Shown here piece by piece: positions 16,705-26,127 of a DNA stretch of 64,000 nucleotides; position 1 is the first letter of the stretch; each line of letters starts with the position of its first letter. A program made the translations under genes and the position numbers. The notes under the pieces are model-generated. The model searched no databases. It was not told where the DNA came from and saw nothing but the letters and a program-made list of their open reading frames with translations. Origin of the DNA: Promethearchaeia archaeon (GTDB lineage: Archaea > Asgardarchaeota > Lokiarchaeia > Sigyniarchaeales > SOKP01); the NCBI GenBank assembly GCA_029856145.1, contig JAHQWK010000024.1, positions 1-64,000 on the forward strand, written 5' to 3'.

Positions 16705-17331
16705 ATGCGAATATTATGCATAGGAGATTCTCATGTGCCTATTCGTGCAAAAGACCTACCTACACAAATATATGAAAAAATTAATGAATTAACTCAAACA
16801 GAACTTTATGATTATACTTTTTTTACAGGGGATGTAGTTAACTTCCCAAAATTACTTGATTTTTTAAATCTGAAGACAAAGAGAACTCTTTTTAGAGTCA
16901 TAGGAAATATGGATTACTATTATGGAAATAGGGATTCGCCTAATTATCAAAAATTAGAAATTTCTTTTGAAGATAATGATAAAATTACATTAGGTTTAAC
17001 CCATGGAGCACAGATAAGACCTCGAGGAGATCACGGGCAATTGGAAAATCTAGCTATTGAAAAAGAATTTGCTATTTTAGTTTCAGGACACACTCATAAG
17101 GAAGAAATCTTTCTAACTAAAAAGGGAATATTACTTATAAATCCAGGTAGTATTACTGGTGCATGGTCATTTGTTGCTAGTGGTATTCCTTCTTTTATTG
17201 AATTATATATTGACGAAAAAATTAAAGCTATTATTATAAATCTCTTCCAAATTAATAAGCAAACAAGAGAAATTGTAGTTTCAGAATCCTATTTCATATT
17301 AAAAAATAACCAGATTTATAAAAAGGTTTAA
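16705..17331 (+). CDS. YfcE/Vps29-like metallophosphoesterase
   Basis: 208 residues with a calcineurin-like fold: ligands D8 and H10 (CIGDSHVPIR), D43 (TGDVVNF), N68 (GNMD), H100 (THG), H129 and H131 (SGHTH). The sequence DSHVPIRAKDLPTQI, then INPGSITGA and IPSFIELYID parallel the eukaryotic retromer subunit Vps29 (GDLHIP...LP; INPGSATGA; PSFVLMDI) along its whole length. The position that carries the catalytic His in active GNHD/E enzymes is Met69, as in YfcE/Vps29-type proteins. It could be a phosphodiesterase or a scaffold. The gene lies 17 nt after acdA. No retromer partner is seen in the window. Confidence 0.82.
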   Translation: MRILCIGDSHVPIRAKDLPTQIYEKINELTQTELYDYTFFTGDVVNFPKLLDFLNLKTKRTLFRVIGNMDYYYGNRDSPNYQKLEISFEDNDKITLGLTHGAQIRPRGDHGQLENLAIEKEFAILVSGHTHKEEIFLTKKGILLINPGSITGAWSFVASGIPSFIELYIDEKIKAIIINLFQINKQTREIVVSESYFILKNNQIYKKV

Positions 17332-17351
17332 TTAATTTTTTAAAGATATAT

Positions 17352-17759
17352 TCAATCTAAGACGAGAATTTTCGAAAGCTTTAATAAAATTCCTAAGTTG
17401 CGTTTTCCAGTTGATCCTTTTAAGAATTTTAATTTCTTAAATCCATATTGATTCTTTTTGAGCACCATATTAAGAACTGAATTCTCCCCATTCACAAAAA
17501 ATATTAAATCTTCAGGAGCAGCTTTTAGTTCTAAATCATACTCATCCAATTTTCCCTTCCCTAAGGAATAATTTCCCTCATTAGCAACTAGATTTACCCA
17601 AAAATAATAATCCTCTTCAATTTGCAAACCAATAATTACTCTAGCGTTAAATTTATTTAACAATTTTTCATTCTTTGGATTCTCTCTCTTTTCTTTTATT
17701 ACACTTTCAATAGTTTGCTGAAAAGTGATGTATAGATTATCTTGTTCTAATTCTTCCAT
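17352..17759 (-). CDS. Hypothetical protein, possible SCP2-like domain
   Basis: 135 residues, convergent with the phosphoesterase gene (20 nt between stops). The predicted order of strands and helices, with NYSLGKGKLDEYDLELKAAP, EDLIFFVNGENSV and a C-terminal helix GILLKLSKIL, resembles sterol-carrier-protein 2-like domains. There is no signal peptide and no cysteine cluster. The assignment is tentative and rests on pattern only. Confidence 0.5.
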   Translation of the reverse strand: MEELEQDNLYITFQQTIESVIKEKRENPKNEKLLNKFNARVIIGLQIEEDYYFWVNLVANEGNYSLGKGKLDEYDLELKAAPEDLIFFVNGENSVLNMVLKKNQYGFKKLKFLKGSTGKRNLGILLKLSKILVLD

Positions 17760-17939
17760 ATTTTTACCAACTTTCCTAATATCCTAATTATTTTAAAATG
17801 AAACTTGTGTATTAGAAAATTATTAATTAAATTTTAATCTGAATATTAAATTTAATAAAAACCTAAGTATTATTATCAAATTAAAAAATTAATATAATTT
17901 CTTTAAATAAAGTAGAAAATATTAAGGTGAAAAATATAA

Positions 17940-19139
17940 ATGTGGCATTTTTATAGTCCTAATATAATATATGGTGATGGTGCATTAGATTTCATAGAAA
18001 AAATAAAAGGAGAAAAATGTTTTGTTGTTACAGATAAAGTTATTGAAGAATTAGGTTATCTGAAACTATTAACAGATAAACTTGATAAATATGGGAAAAA
18101 ATATGAAGTATTCAATGATACAGTTCCAGATCCTCATGAAGAGGATGTGATGAAAGGTAAAGAACGGTGTAATAAATATGGTCCTGATTTAATAATTGCT
18201 TTGGGTGGAGGTTCTGTGATAGATTCTGCCAAAGCACTCTGGGCTATGTATGAATATCCTGAATATACACTGAACAACATTGATCCCTTTAGTGATCAAC
18301 TGTATGATTTCGCTAATAAAGCAAAAATGGTTGCAATTCCAACTACTTCTGGAACTGGCGCAGAAGTAACATGGGCAGCAGTCATTTCTAGATTTGAAAA
18401 TGGTGTATGGAGAAAGATGTCGTTACCTCACATGTCATTAGTACCAACCTTTGCTATAGTAGATCCGATCTTTCCTAAGGGAATGCCTTCAAATTTAACG
18501 GTTAATACAGCAATTGATGCATTATCACATTCCATTGAAGCATATGTTTCAGCTTGGAGAAATGAATTTAGTGATGCTATGGCCTTGAAAGCAATTGAAC
18601 TTATTTTTAAATACTTACCAATTGCTTATAAGGATGGAGAAAATAAAGATGCAAGAGATTATTTACATCAAGCAGCAACTATGGCAGGATTAGCTTTTGG
18701 AAATTCGCAAGCTCATCTTGCACATGCAATGGGTCATAGTTGGGGGGGTGTCTTTCATACTCAACATGGTCAATCAGTAGGTCTTTTTCTCCAATATATT
18801 ACCCAATATTGTTTAAATGCGCCCGGTGAACCTAATGAATCAGTTAAATTATATTCAATTCTAGCAAAAAAGTTAGGATGGGCAAACTGGGATGATAATG
18901 ATAAGAAAGCTGCTTATCTAGTCGTTGATAAATTAAAAGAGCTTCAAAAGATAGTGAATTTTACTTCTAATCTTAAAGATTTAGGGATTTCTAAAAAAGA
19001 TTTTGAGAATAATTTAGATAAATTGATTAGTTTATTTTTCCAGGATCCTTCAGGAACTATGGCTCCTAGAATCCCAAATAAAGGAGATGTGAAACTTTTA
19101 TATCAATATGCTTATGATGGAAAGGACGTAGATTTCTAA
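17940..19139 (+). CDS. Iron-containing alcohol dehydrogenase
   Basis: NAD(P)-dependent interconversion of alcohols and aldehydes or ketones. 399 residues. The dinucleotide-binding GGGSVIDSAKAL and PTTSGTGAEVT motifs and the metal-binding signature (D and H in AIDALSHSIEAY, H in HLAHAMGHSWGG and HTQHGQSVG) are complete. AAGGTGA lies 9 nt before the ATG. It could recycle reducing equivalents by making alcohol, or feed aldehydes to AOR. Subfamily and substrate are not resolved. Followed by an oligo-T run. Confidence 0.9.
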   Translation: MWHFYSPNIIYGDGALDFIEKIKGEKCFVVTDKVIEELGYLKLLTDKLDKYGKKYEVFNDTVPDPHEEDVMKGKERCNKYGPDLIIALGGGSVIDSAKALWAMYEYPEYTLNNIDPFSDQLYDFANKAKMVAIPTTSGTGAEVTWAAVISRFENGVWRKMSLPHMSLVPTFAIVDPIFPKGMPSNLTVNTAIDALSHSIEAYVSAWRNEFSDAMALKAIELIFKYLPIAYKDGENKDARDYLHQAATMAGLAFGNSQAHLAHAMGHSWGGVFHTQHGQSVGLFLQYITQYCLNAPGEPNESVKLYSILAKKLGWANWDDNDKKAAYLVVDKLKELQKIVNFTSNLKDLGISKKDFENNLDKLISLFFQDPSGTMAPRIPNKGDVKLLYQYAYDGKDVDF

Positions 19140-19152
19140 TTTAAAACCTTAA

Positions 19153-19163
19153 TTTTTTTTTTT
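19153..19163 (+). terminator. Oligo-T terminator after the alcohol dehydrogenase gene
   Basis: Eleven consecutive T residues 13 nt after the stop codon. Confidence 0.45.
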
Positions 19164-19290
19164 AAATTTCTTGACTACAAAATTTTGGCAAATTTCTAAA
19201 ATATTAAACATAAATATCATCAGATTATATTATTTTTTAAAGTATACTTGATAATATTTCTAGAATAACATTAAAACTAAAATACTAAAA

Positions 19291-21024
19291 ATGACAATTT
19301 CAGAAAATGAATTGGAAGCATTGGAGATATTAAAAAAACAAATAGGAGAATCGATATCTGAAATTTCTCAGTTAGAACGATACTCTCTCGGATATTATGT
19401 AGAGGAAGGGCATATTACAGGATTGAATCTTTTTTCTTGTGGATTATCAATAATCCCTAAAGAAATCGAGTTATTTACTTCACTAAAGAGGATTTTCATC
19501 AGAGGTAACAATTTAAATACCATTACCGAAGAACTATTTTCACTTCCAAGCCTTGAAATCTTAGATTTAAGCGAAAATCAATTAACAGAGTTACCCAAGT
19601 CTATAAATTTACTTTCTTCCCTTAAGGAACTACATTTAGAATCAAATCAATTAAATTTTTTACCAGAGACTATTGGATCTCTAAAATCTTTAGAAATTTT
19701 AGATTTAAGTGAAAATAAGCTAAATAGTGTTCCAAATTCAATAGGAGAAATGCACCAACTGAAAACATTAGATCTGAGTGGTAACAAAATTGAAGAGTTG
19801 CCTGATTCAATTGGAAAGTTGAAATCATTAGATATTCTTTTTTTAGGAAATAATAGATTAACTATACTTCCTGATTCCATTTGTGAATTAACATCATTGA
19901 AAAGATTGAATTTAAGGAATAATAAGATAACAGCACTCCCTAAATCAATTGGAAATTTATCATCATTAACATCTCTGTTTTTGAAGGGCAATTGTCTTAC
20001 TCAATTACCAGAATCTATAGGGCAATTTAAAAACTTAATTTACTTAGGTCTAACTTCAAATAAATTAACTTCTCTCCCTAATAGTATAGGTTCACTTTCT
20101 TTACTGGAAAATCTAAGTGTTTCATCTAATAACTTATTAGAGATTCCGAAATCAATAGGATCTCTTAAATCCTTATTAAGATTTGAAATTTCAGATAATA
20201 ATATAAAAAATATACCAGATTCAATTGGAGAACTTTCATCACTCACGATATTAAGATTTGGTCGTAATGATTTAACACTTATTCCAGAAACCATTGGAAA
20301 ACTTAATACCCTTTGGATCTTAAGACTTAATATCAATAAAATAGTAGAATTACCTGAAGCTATCGGTCACTTAAAATCTCTTCGTGAATTAAATTTATAT
20401 GACAATCAAATCAAATATCTACCACAGTCAATAGGCGCGCTACCATCTCTAGAAATATTAGATCTAAGTAAGAATCAATTAAACAAGCTTCCAGAATCAA
20501 TAGGTTCATTAGAATCACTAATAGAATTGGATATTTCCACAAACAAATTAGAAAATATCCCTCCCTCAATTGGTGCTCTTCCTTTAATAAAAAACCTTAT
20601 TCTTGGCTTTAATAAGCTAATATCAATTCCTAAATCCTTAGGTTTTCTTACCACTCTCGAAGTATTAGATTTAGGTAAAAATCATTTAATTGCAGTACCA
20701 GAAACTTTAGGTTCTCTTACTTCCCTTAAGCATTTATATTTATATTACAATGAATTAGAAGATATACCCGAATCGATTGGTTCATTACAATCTTTAAAAT
20801 ACTTATATTTAGGGAACAATAAATTATCGAGTCTTCCAGTATCAATAGGAAGGCTTAAGCAGTTAAAATATTTATTTTTAAGATCAAATTATTTAACTGA
20901 TCTTCCAGAATCTTTGGAATCATTACCTTCACTTCAATATTTAAATATAGAGAAAAACAATCTTAAAGGGTATTTAGATTTTTTACACAAATTAGAACTT
21001 AGAGGTATAAAAATTCTAAAATAA
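19291..21024 (+). CDS. Leucine-rich repeat protein, about 22 repeats
   Basis: 577 residues. A short N-terminal helical cap (about residues 1-50) is followed by about 22 consecutive 23-residue repeats of the form LxxLPxSIGxLxxLxxLxLxxN (first near residue 55, last near 560), then a short C-terminal cap. There is no signal peptide or membrane helix, so it is likely cytosolic and used for protein binding. The repeat class is the LPxxIGxL type common in eukaryotes and Asgard archaea. At DNA level the repeats give a 69-bp periodicity. No catalytic domain (no ROC-COR or kinase) is attached. The partner is unknown; it sits between alcohol dehydrogenase and the hut genes with its own spacer regions. 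Confidence 0.9.
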   Translation: MTISENELEALEILKKQIGESISEISQLERYSLGYYVEEGHITGLNLFSCGLSIIPKEIELFTSLKRIFIRGNNLNTITEELFSLPSLEILDLSENQLTELPKSINLLSSLKELHLESNQLNFLPETIGSLKSLEILDLSENKLNSVPNSIGEMHQLKTLDLSGNKIEELPDSIGKLKSLDILFLGNNRLTILPDSICELTSLKRLNLRNNKITALPKSIGNLSSLTSLFLKGNCLTQLPESIGQFKNLIYLGLTSNKLTSLPNSIGSLSLLENLSVSSNNLLEIPKSIGSLKSLLRFEISDNNIKNIPDSIGELSSLTILRFGRNDLTLIPETIGKLNTLWILRLNINKIVELPEAIGHLKSLRELNLYDNQIKYLPQSIGALPSLEILDLSKNQLNKLPESIGSLESLIELDISTNKLENIPPSIGALPLIKNLILGFNKLISIPKSLGFLTTLEVLDLGKNHLIAVPETLGSLTSLKHLYLYYNELEDIPESIGSLQSLKYLYLGNNKLSSLPVSIGRLKQLKYLFLRSNYLTDLPESLESLPSLQYLNIEKNNLKGYLDFLHKLELRGIKILK

Positions 21025-21145
21025 TTATTAATTCCTACAATCCTTTTTTTAATTTACTACAAACCGTTCCTAGTTAATAATAAACACACTAATCAAATTT
21101 GTTTTGACAAGAAGTAACTATAAAATGATATTATTTATATATTAA

Positions 21146-23185
21146 ATGGAGTTAGATAAAACTATGGATATTTCGAAAGCTATGAAAATCAAATTACCAG
21201 AAGAACTACCCTCTTATCCCAAATTCTTTGAAGGTATAAGAAGAGCACCATCTAGAGGTTTTAAATTAACTCCCACTCAGACAAAAATAGCACTAAAAAA
21301 TGCTTTAAGATACATTCCTCCCTCCTTACATGAGAAATTGGCTTCTGAATTTATGGAAGAATTAGTATCGAGAGGGCGAATATATGGTTATAGATACAGA
21401 CCAGAAGGCCCCATTAAGGCAAAGCCCGTAAATGAATATAGAGGAAATATAATTGAGGGAAAGGCGCTACAAGTTATGATTGATAATAATCTAGATTTCG
21501 CTGTAGCACTTTACCCTTATGAATTGGTAACATATGGTGAAAGTGGGCAAGTTTTTCAAAATTGGATGCAATATCAACTGGTTAAAAAATATCTTGAGTT
21601 AATGAATGAAACTCAAACCCTTGTCATAGCATCAGGACACCCTGTTGGTCTATTCCCAACATCACAAAACGCTCCAAGAGTTATCTCAACTAATGGATTA
21701 ATGGTTGGAATGTTCGATAATCCAGAGGATTTTTCAGTTGCGGCAGCTCTAGGTGTGGCTAATTACGGTCAAATGACAGCTGGAGGCTGGATGTATATCG
21801 GACCTCAAGGTATTGTCCATGGTACTTATATTACTTTGTTAAACGCGGGTAGATTATACCTGAATTTACCTCAAGACAAAGATTTAAGTGGTATATTGTA
21901 TCTATCTTCTGGGTTAGGTGGCATGAGTGGAGCACAAGCTAAAGCCGTAGAAATTGCAGGGGGAATAGGAGTAATAGCAGAAGTTGATGAATCAAGAATT
22001 AAAACCAGATATGAACAAGGATGGGTTTCACGAATCTCTGATGATTTAGATGAAATTTTTGAATGGGTTGATGATGCCAGAAAATCAAAAAGATCTTTAT
22101 CGATAGCATATAATGGAAATGTTGTTGATTTATGGAAATATGTTGTTGAAAATAACATTAAAGTAGAATTTGCCTCAGATCAAACTTCTTGTCATGCGGT
22201 TTATGAAGGTGGCTATACTCCATATCAGATAAGCTTTAAAGAGGGTAGAGAATTAATAAAGTCTAATATTGAGAGATTTAAAAAACTCATTGATGAGTCT
22301 TTAAAGGAGCAGTTCAAACTCATTAATATCATGACAAAAAGAGGTACATTTTTTTGGGATTATGGAAATTCTTTTATGAAAGCCGTATTTGATGCAGGTT
22401 CCAAGGATATTGCTAAAAATGGAATTAATCTCTCAGAAGGATTTATATTTCCTTCTTATGTGGAAGATATTATGGGACCAATTTGTTTTGATTATGGTTA
22501 TGGACCTTTTAGATGGGTTTGTCTTTCAGGAAAAAATGAAGATTTAGATAAAACGGATCAAGCAGCAATGAGTTATATTAATCCAGAGAGAAGAGCTCAA
22601 GATCGAGACAACTATTATTGGATTCGAGATGCGAAAAAAAATAAATTGGTAGTTGGAACAAAAGCAAGAATTTTATACGCTGATGCTAAAGAACGTATTA
22701 ATATCGCTTTGAAATTTAATAATTTAGTAAAAAAAGGTGAAATTGGGCCAATAATGCTAGGTAGAGATCATCATGATGTTTCTGGAACAGATTCACCTTT
22801 TAGGGAAACATCTAATATTAGAGACGGAAGTAATGTAATGGCAGAAATGGCTATTCATTGTTTCACTGGAAATGCTGTAAGAGGAATGACCTATGTAGTT
22901 CTATCAAATGGAGGTGGTGTTGGTATTGGAAAATGTTTTAATGGAGGATTCGGATTAGTTTTAGATGGTTCTGAGAGAGTTGATAAAATTATTAAAACTG
23001 CTGTTGAATGGGATGTAATGGGAGGGATAGCAAGAAGAAGTTGGGCTAGAAACACTAATGCTTTCGAAACTGCTTATAATTGGAATTTAGAAAATGAAAA
23101 AAAGGGGCACTTAACATTACCATTTGTAGCAGAAGATAAGCTTTTGGATAATATTATAGAGATCTATTTAAAAAAACTCAAATGA
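21146..23185 (+). CDS. hutU: Urocanate hydratase, long (eukaryote/Bacteroidetes-like) form
   Basis: Adds water to urocanate to give imidazolonepropionate, with tightly bound NAD+. 679 residues against about 555 in the classic short bacterial enzyme; the extra N-terminal part (LKNALRYIPPSLHEKLASEF and following) matches the layout of animal UROC1. Conserved stretches are SGHPVGLFPTSQNAPR, YGQMTAGGWMYIGPQGI, GGMSGAQAKA, SDQTSCHAVYEGGYTP and RDHHDVSGTDSPFRETS. It is first in a hutU-hutH-hutI set, in non-standard order (substrate flow is H, U, I). The gap to hutH is about 90 nt, so hutH may have its own start site. Confidence 0.95.
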   Translation: MELDKTMDISKAMKIKLPEELPSYPKFFEGIRRAPSRGFKLTPTQTKIALKNALRYIPPSLHEKLASEFMEELVSRGRIYGYRYRPEGPIKAKPVNEYRGNIIEGKALQVMIDNNLDFAVALYPYELVTYGESGQVFQNWMQYQLVKKYLELMNETQTLVIASGHPVGLFPTSQNAPRVISTNGLMVGMFDNPEDFSVAAALGVANYGQMTAGGWMYIGPQGIVHGTYITLLNAGRLYLNLPQDKDLSGILYLSSGLGGMSGAQAKAVEIAGGIGVIAEVDESRIKTRYEQGWVSRISDDLDEIFEWVDDARKSKRSLSIAYNGNVVDLWKYVVENNIKVEFASDQTSCHAVYEGGYTPYQISFKEGRELIKSNIERFKKLIDESLKEQFKLINIMTKRGTFFWDYGNSFMKAVFDAGSKDIAKNGINLSEGFIFPSYVEDIMGPICFDYGYGPFRWVCLSGKNEDLDKTDQAAMSYINPERRAQDRDNYYWIRDAKKNKLVVGTKARILYADAKERINIALKFNNLVKKGEIGPIMLGRDHHDVSGTDSPFRETSNIRDGSNVMAEMAIHCFTGNAVRGMTYVVLSNGGGVGIGKCFNGGFGLVLDGSERVDKIIKTAVEWDVMGGIARRSWARNTNAFETAYNWNLENEKKGHLTLPFVAEDKLLDNIIEIYLKKLK

Positions 23186-23279
23186 AAAATAATTCGATTT
23201 AAATTATTTAAAAAATTCTTATTTGAAGACTATTTAGCTTTTTGTCTTATTTAATAATAATAATTAAAAGTTGGCTTTT

Positions 23280-24806
23280 ATGAAAAAGGGATTTAAGTAC
23301 GGTATTGATAAACTTACTGTAAAAAAGGCTCTAGAAATATCAAGAGAATCGATGAGAGGTATTGTAACTGATGAGGTCAAAGAACAGATTGTTAAAAATT
23401 ATAATGCTATCCAATCAATTGTGAAAGGAGAAAAATTAGTTTATAGCATAAATACGGGATTTGGTTCTCTTTGTACTACCAGAATATCAAAAGAAGAGAC
23501 AGGAAATTTACAGGAAAATCTTCTTAAGAGCCATAGTGTTGGAGTGGGCTCACCAATAGAACCAGAAATATCAAAATTAATGTTAATTTTAAAAGTTCAT
23601 ACATTATGTATGGGATTTTCTGGAATATCTCTTAAAGTAGTAGAAAGAATTTGTTGGCATATTGATAATAATTATATCCCATTGGTTCCTAAGCAAGGCT
23701 CAGTTGGAGCATCAGGAGATCTAGCACCATTAGCTCACCTGTTCTTGCCATTAATAGGAATAGGATTTTTAACTCATGATAATAATAAATATATACCAAC
23801 AGATAGAGTGTTAGAAGAACAAAAATTAATGCCATTAAAACTTCAAGCAAAAGAAGGTTTAGCATTAATTAATGGTACACAATTTGTTTCTGCTCACGCA
23901 ATTAAAATATCAGAAAAATTCTCAAGTTGCTTGGATCATGCTGATCTCATCGGAGCTCTAACTCTTGAAAGTTACTTAGCCTCACCTCAACCCTTTGTCG
24001 AGAAACTAATAAAATTACGACCCCATACGGGGGCGTTGATTGTTGCAAAAAGGATGAGAAAATTTCTTGAGAATTCCGAATTGGTGGAATCACATAAAGA
24101 GTGTGAACGTGTGCAAGATCCTTATTCTATTCGTTGCATTCCCCAAGTTCATGGTGCTTCAAGAGACGCTTTAATACATTTAAATGAAAAATTAGAGTGT
24201 GAACTTAATTCGGTCACAGATAATCCTATTGTTTTTAGCGAAAATGAAACTTATAGTGGTGGTAATTTTCATGGGCAACCTCTTGCTTTACCTTTAGATT
24301 ATGTAAGTCTAGCCGCATCTGAACTAGGTAATATTTCTGATCGTCGTATCTTCTTATTACTTGAAGGAAAATGGGGATTGCCTACGAATTTAATAATGAA
24401 AACCGGCTTGAACTCCGGATTTATGTTAACGCAATATACATCCGCAGCTCTAGCTAGTGAAAATAAAACACTTTGTTTTCCTTCAAGTGCCGATAGTATT
24501 CCTACAGGAGCGGGACAAGAAGATCATGTTAGTATGGCGCCAATTAGTGCTAGAAAAGCTCTTAAAATAATTAGTAATCTTGAAAAAATTCTTGCAATTG
24601 AACTTTTATGTTCTGCCCAAGCTTTTGATTTTAGGAGACCTTTGAAATCTAGCATAATTTTAGAAGAATTTCATAAATATGTGAGAAATGAAATACCTCA
24701 TGTCATCAAAGATACTGTTTTATCTGAATATATTAAATCCGCATTAGAAATCATTAGAAGTAAGGAATTATTAAAAATCAGTATAAAAAGATTAGAGTTG
24801 GATTAA
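23280..24806 (+). CDS. hutH: Histidine ammonia-lyase
   Basis: Deaminates L-histidine to trans-urocanate using the self-formed MIO group. The MIO tripeptide Ala-Ser-Gly is in GSVGASGDLAPLAHL (Ser about 145 from this start). Also present are NTGFGSL near the N-terminus, the QDPYSIRCIPQVHGA motif and TDNPIVF. About 508 aa, usual length. I chose ATG at 23280; an in-frame TTG at 23271 would add three residues. One nucleotide separates the stop from the hutI start at 24808, so hutH and hutI are cotranscribed. Confidence 0.95.
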   Translation: MKKGFKYGIDKLTVKKALEISRESMRGIVTDEVKEQIVKNYNAIQSIVKGEKLVYSINTGFGSLCTTRISKEETGNLQENLLKSHSVGVGSPIEPEISKLMLILKVHTLCMGFSGISLKVVERICWHIDNNYIPLVPKQGSVGASGDLAPLAHLFLPLIGIGFLTHDNNKYIPTDRVLEEQKLMPLKLQAKEGLALINGTQFVSAHAIKISEKFSSCLDHADLIGALTLESYLASPQPFVEKLIKLRPHTGALIVAKRMRKFLENSELVESHKECERVQDPYSIRCIPQVHGASRDALIHLNEKLECELNSVTDNPIVFSENETYSGGNFHGQPLALPLDYVSLAASELGNISDRRIFLLLEGKWGLPTNLIMKTGLNSGFMLTQYTSAALASENKTLCFPSSADSIPTGAGQEDHVSMAPISARKALKIISNLEKILAIELLCSAQAFDFRRPLKSSIILEEFHKYVRNEIPHVIKDTVLSEYIKSALEIIRSKELLKISIKRLELD

Positions 24807-24807
24807 A

Positions 24808-26124
24808 TTGTTTGTATCATCTACATATTCAAAAAAAGAATTATTCTCTAATCTCGAGCCAGATTTAGTTATCTTTCACTCTAATGAACTTGTAACTATG
24901 AATACAAAATATGGGGCTCCAAGAATAGGTGAAGATATGGCTGAATTGGCTATTATTAATGATGGAGCAGTAGCAGTAAAAGATGATAGGATTATTTTTA
25001 TTGGACCTACAGATGAACTCATATCAAAATTTGAATTTGGGAAAATTCCTACTAAAATAGACGCAACAAATAAGCTTGTTACCCCTGGTTTTGTCGATCC
25101 TCACACTCACATAATTTTTGATGGCACACGAGAAAATGAATTATCTATGAAACTTGAGGGAAAGACATACCTTGAAATTTTAAAATTAGGAGGAGGTATT
25201 TTAAAGACTGTTCGTGAAACCAGAAAAGCTCCATTAGAGAAATTAGTTGAAAATGGAAAGAAAATCTTAGATAGAATGATGTCATATGGGACAACTACCT
25301 TGGAAACTAAATCTGGTTATGGATTGACAACTGAAAGTGAAATTAAACAATTAAAAGCTATAGAAATTTTGAATGATAAACACCCATTAGATATAGTTCC
25401 AACATTTTTAGGCGCACATGCAATACCACCTGAATATAAAGATAAAACTGATAAATATGTTAAATTAATTATTTCGGATATGATTCCTAAAATCGCAAAA
25501 GAGGGTCTTGCTGAATTTTGTGATGTGTTTTGTGAAGAAGGAATCTTTACAATAAAACAAACGCATAAAATATTGAAAACTGCTATTAGATACGGTCTAA
25601 AACCTCAAATTCATATTGATGAGATTGTTGATACAAATGGTGCACTCTTAGCTTCTAAAATAAAAGCGATTCAAACAGGGCATCTACTAAAATCGAATGA
25701 TGAAGGTTTGAAAGCTATGGCCGAAGCAGGAGTTATAGCTACTCTCTTACCAGGAACACCATTTTGTTTAATGTTAGATCAATATGCTCCTGCCAGAAAA
25801 ATGATAGAATTAGGGATACCTATTGCCTTAGCAACCGATCTTAACCCAAATTGCTGGACAGAATCAATGCAAATAGTTATAGCATTAGCGTGCTATCATA
25901 TGAAACTCTCACCCGCGGAAGCCCTCACAGCATCTACGATTAATAGTGCATGTGCGATTCAAAAGGAAGATGAAATTGGGAGTATAGAAATCGGAAAAAA
26001 AGCAGATTTACTAGTTTTTGATGTACCAAATCATCAGTTCTTACCATATCATTTTGGAGTAAATCTAGTATCCAAAGTAATAAAAAATGGTAAGATTGTA
26101 GTTGATAATCGATTATCAACTTAA
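24808..26124 (+). CDS. hutI: Imidazolonepropionase
   Basis: Hydrolyses 4-imidazolone-5-propionate to N-formimino-L-glutamate. 438 residues, amidohydrolase superfamily, with metal ligands in DPHTHIIFDGTR, FLGAHAIPPEYK, HIDEIVD and ATDLNPNC. TTG start at 24808, one base after the hutH stop, which indicates translational coupling. The stop is only 3 nt from the convergent ftcD stop, so the pathway's four genes are packed in about 6 kb. Confidence 0.93.
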   Translation: MFVSSTYSKKELFSNLEPDLVIFHSNELVTMNTKYGAPRIGEDMAELAIINDGAVAVKDDRIIFIGPTDELISKFEFGKIPTKIDATNKLVTPGFVDPHTHIIFDGTRENELSMKLEGKTYLEILKLGGGILKTVRETRKAPLEKLVENGKKILDRMMSYGTTTLETKSGYGLTTESEIKQLKAIEILNDKHPLDIVPTFLGAHAIPPEYKDKTDKYVKLIISDMIPKIAKEGLAEFCDVFCEEGIFTIKQTHKILKTAIRYGLKPQIHIDEIVDTNGALLASKIKAIQTGHLLKSNDEGLKAMAEAGVIATLLPGTPFCLMLDQYAPARKMIELGIPIALATDLNPNCWTESMQIVIALACYHMKLSPAEALTASTINSACAIQKEDEIGSIEIGKKADLLVFDVPNHQFLPYHFGVNLVSKVIKNGKIVVDNRLST

Positions 26125-26127
26125 TTC

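Noticed and set aside
16705..17331. Treating Met69 (GNMD) as a special loss of catalytic His proving a non-enzymatic Vps29
   Set aside because: YfcE/MJ0936-type enzymes also lack His at this place (GNND, GNCD) and are active, so the residue does not separate the two.
19291..21024. 69-bp periodic repeats that could be taken for a CRISPR or satellite array
   Set aside because: The periodicity comes from 23-residue leucine-rich repeats in a continuous coding frame; spacers and repeats are not separated.
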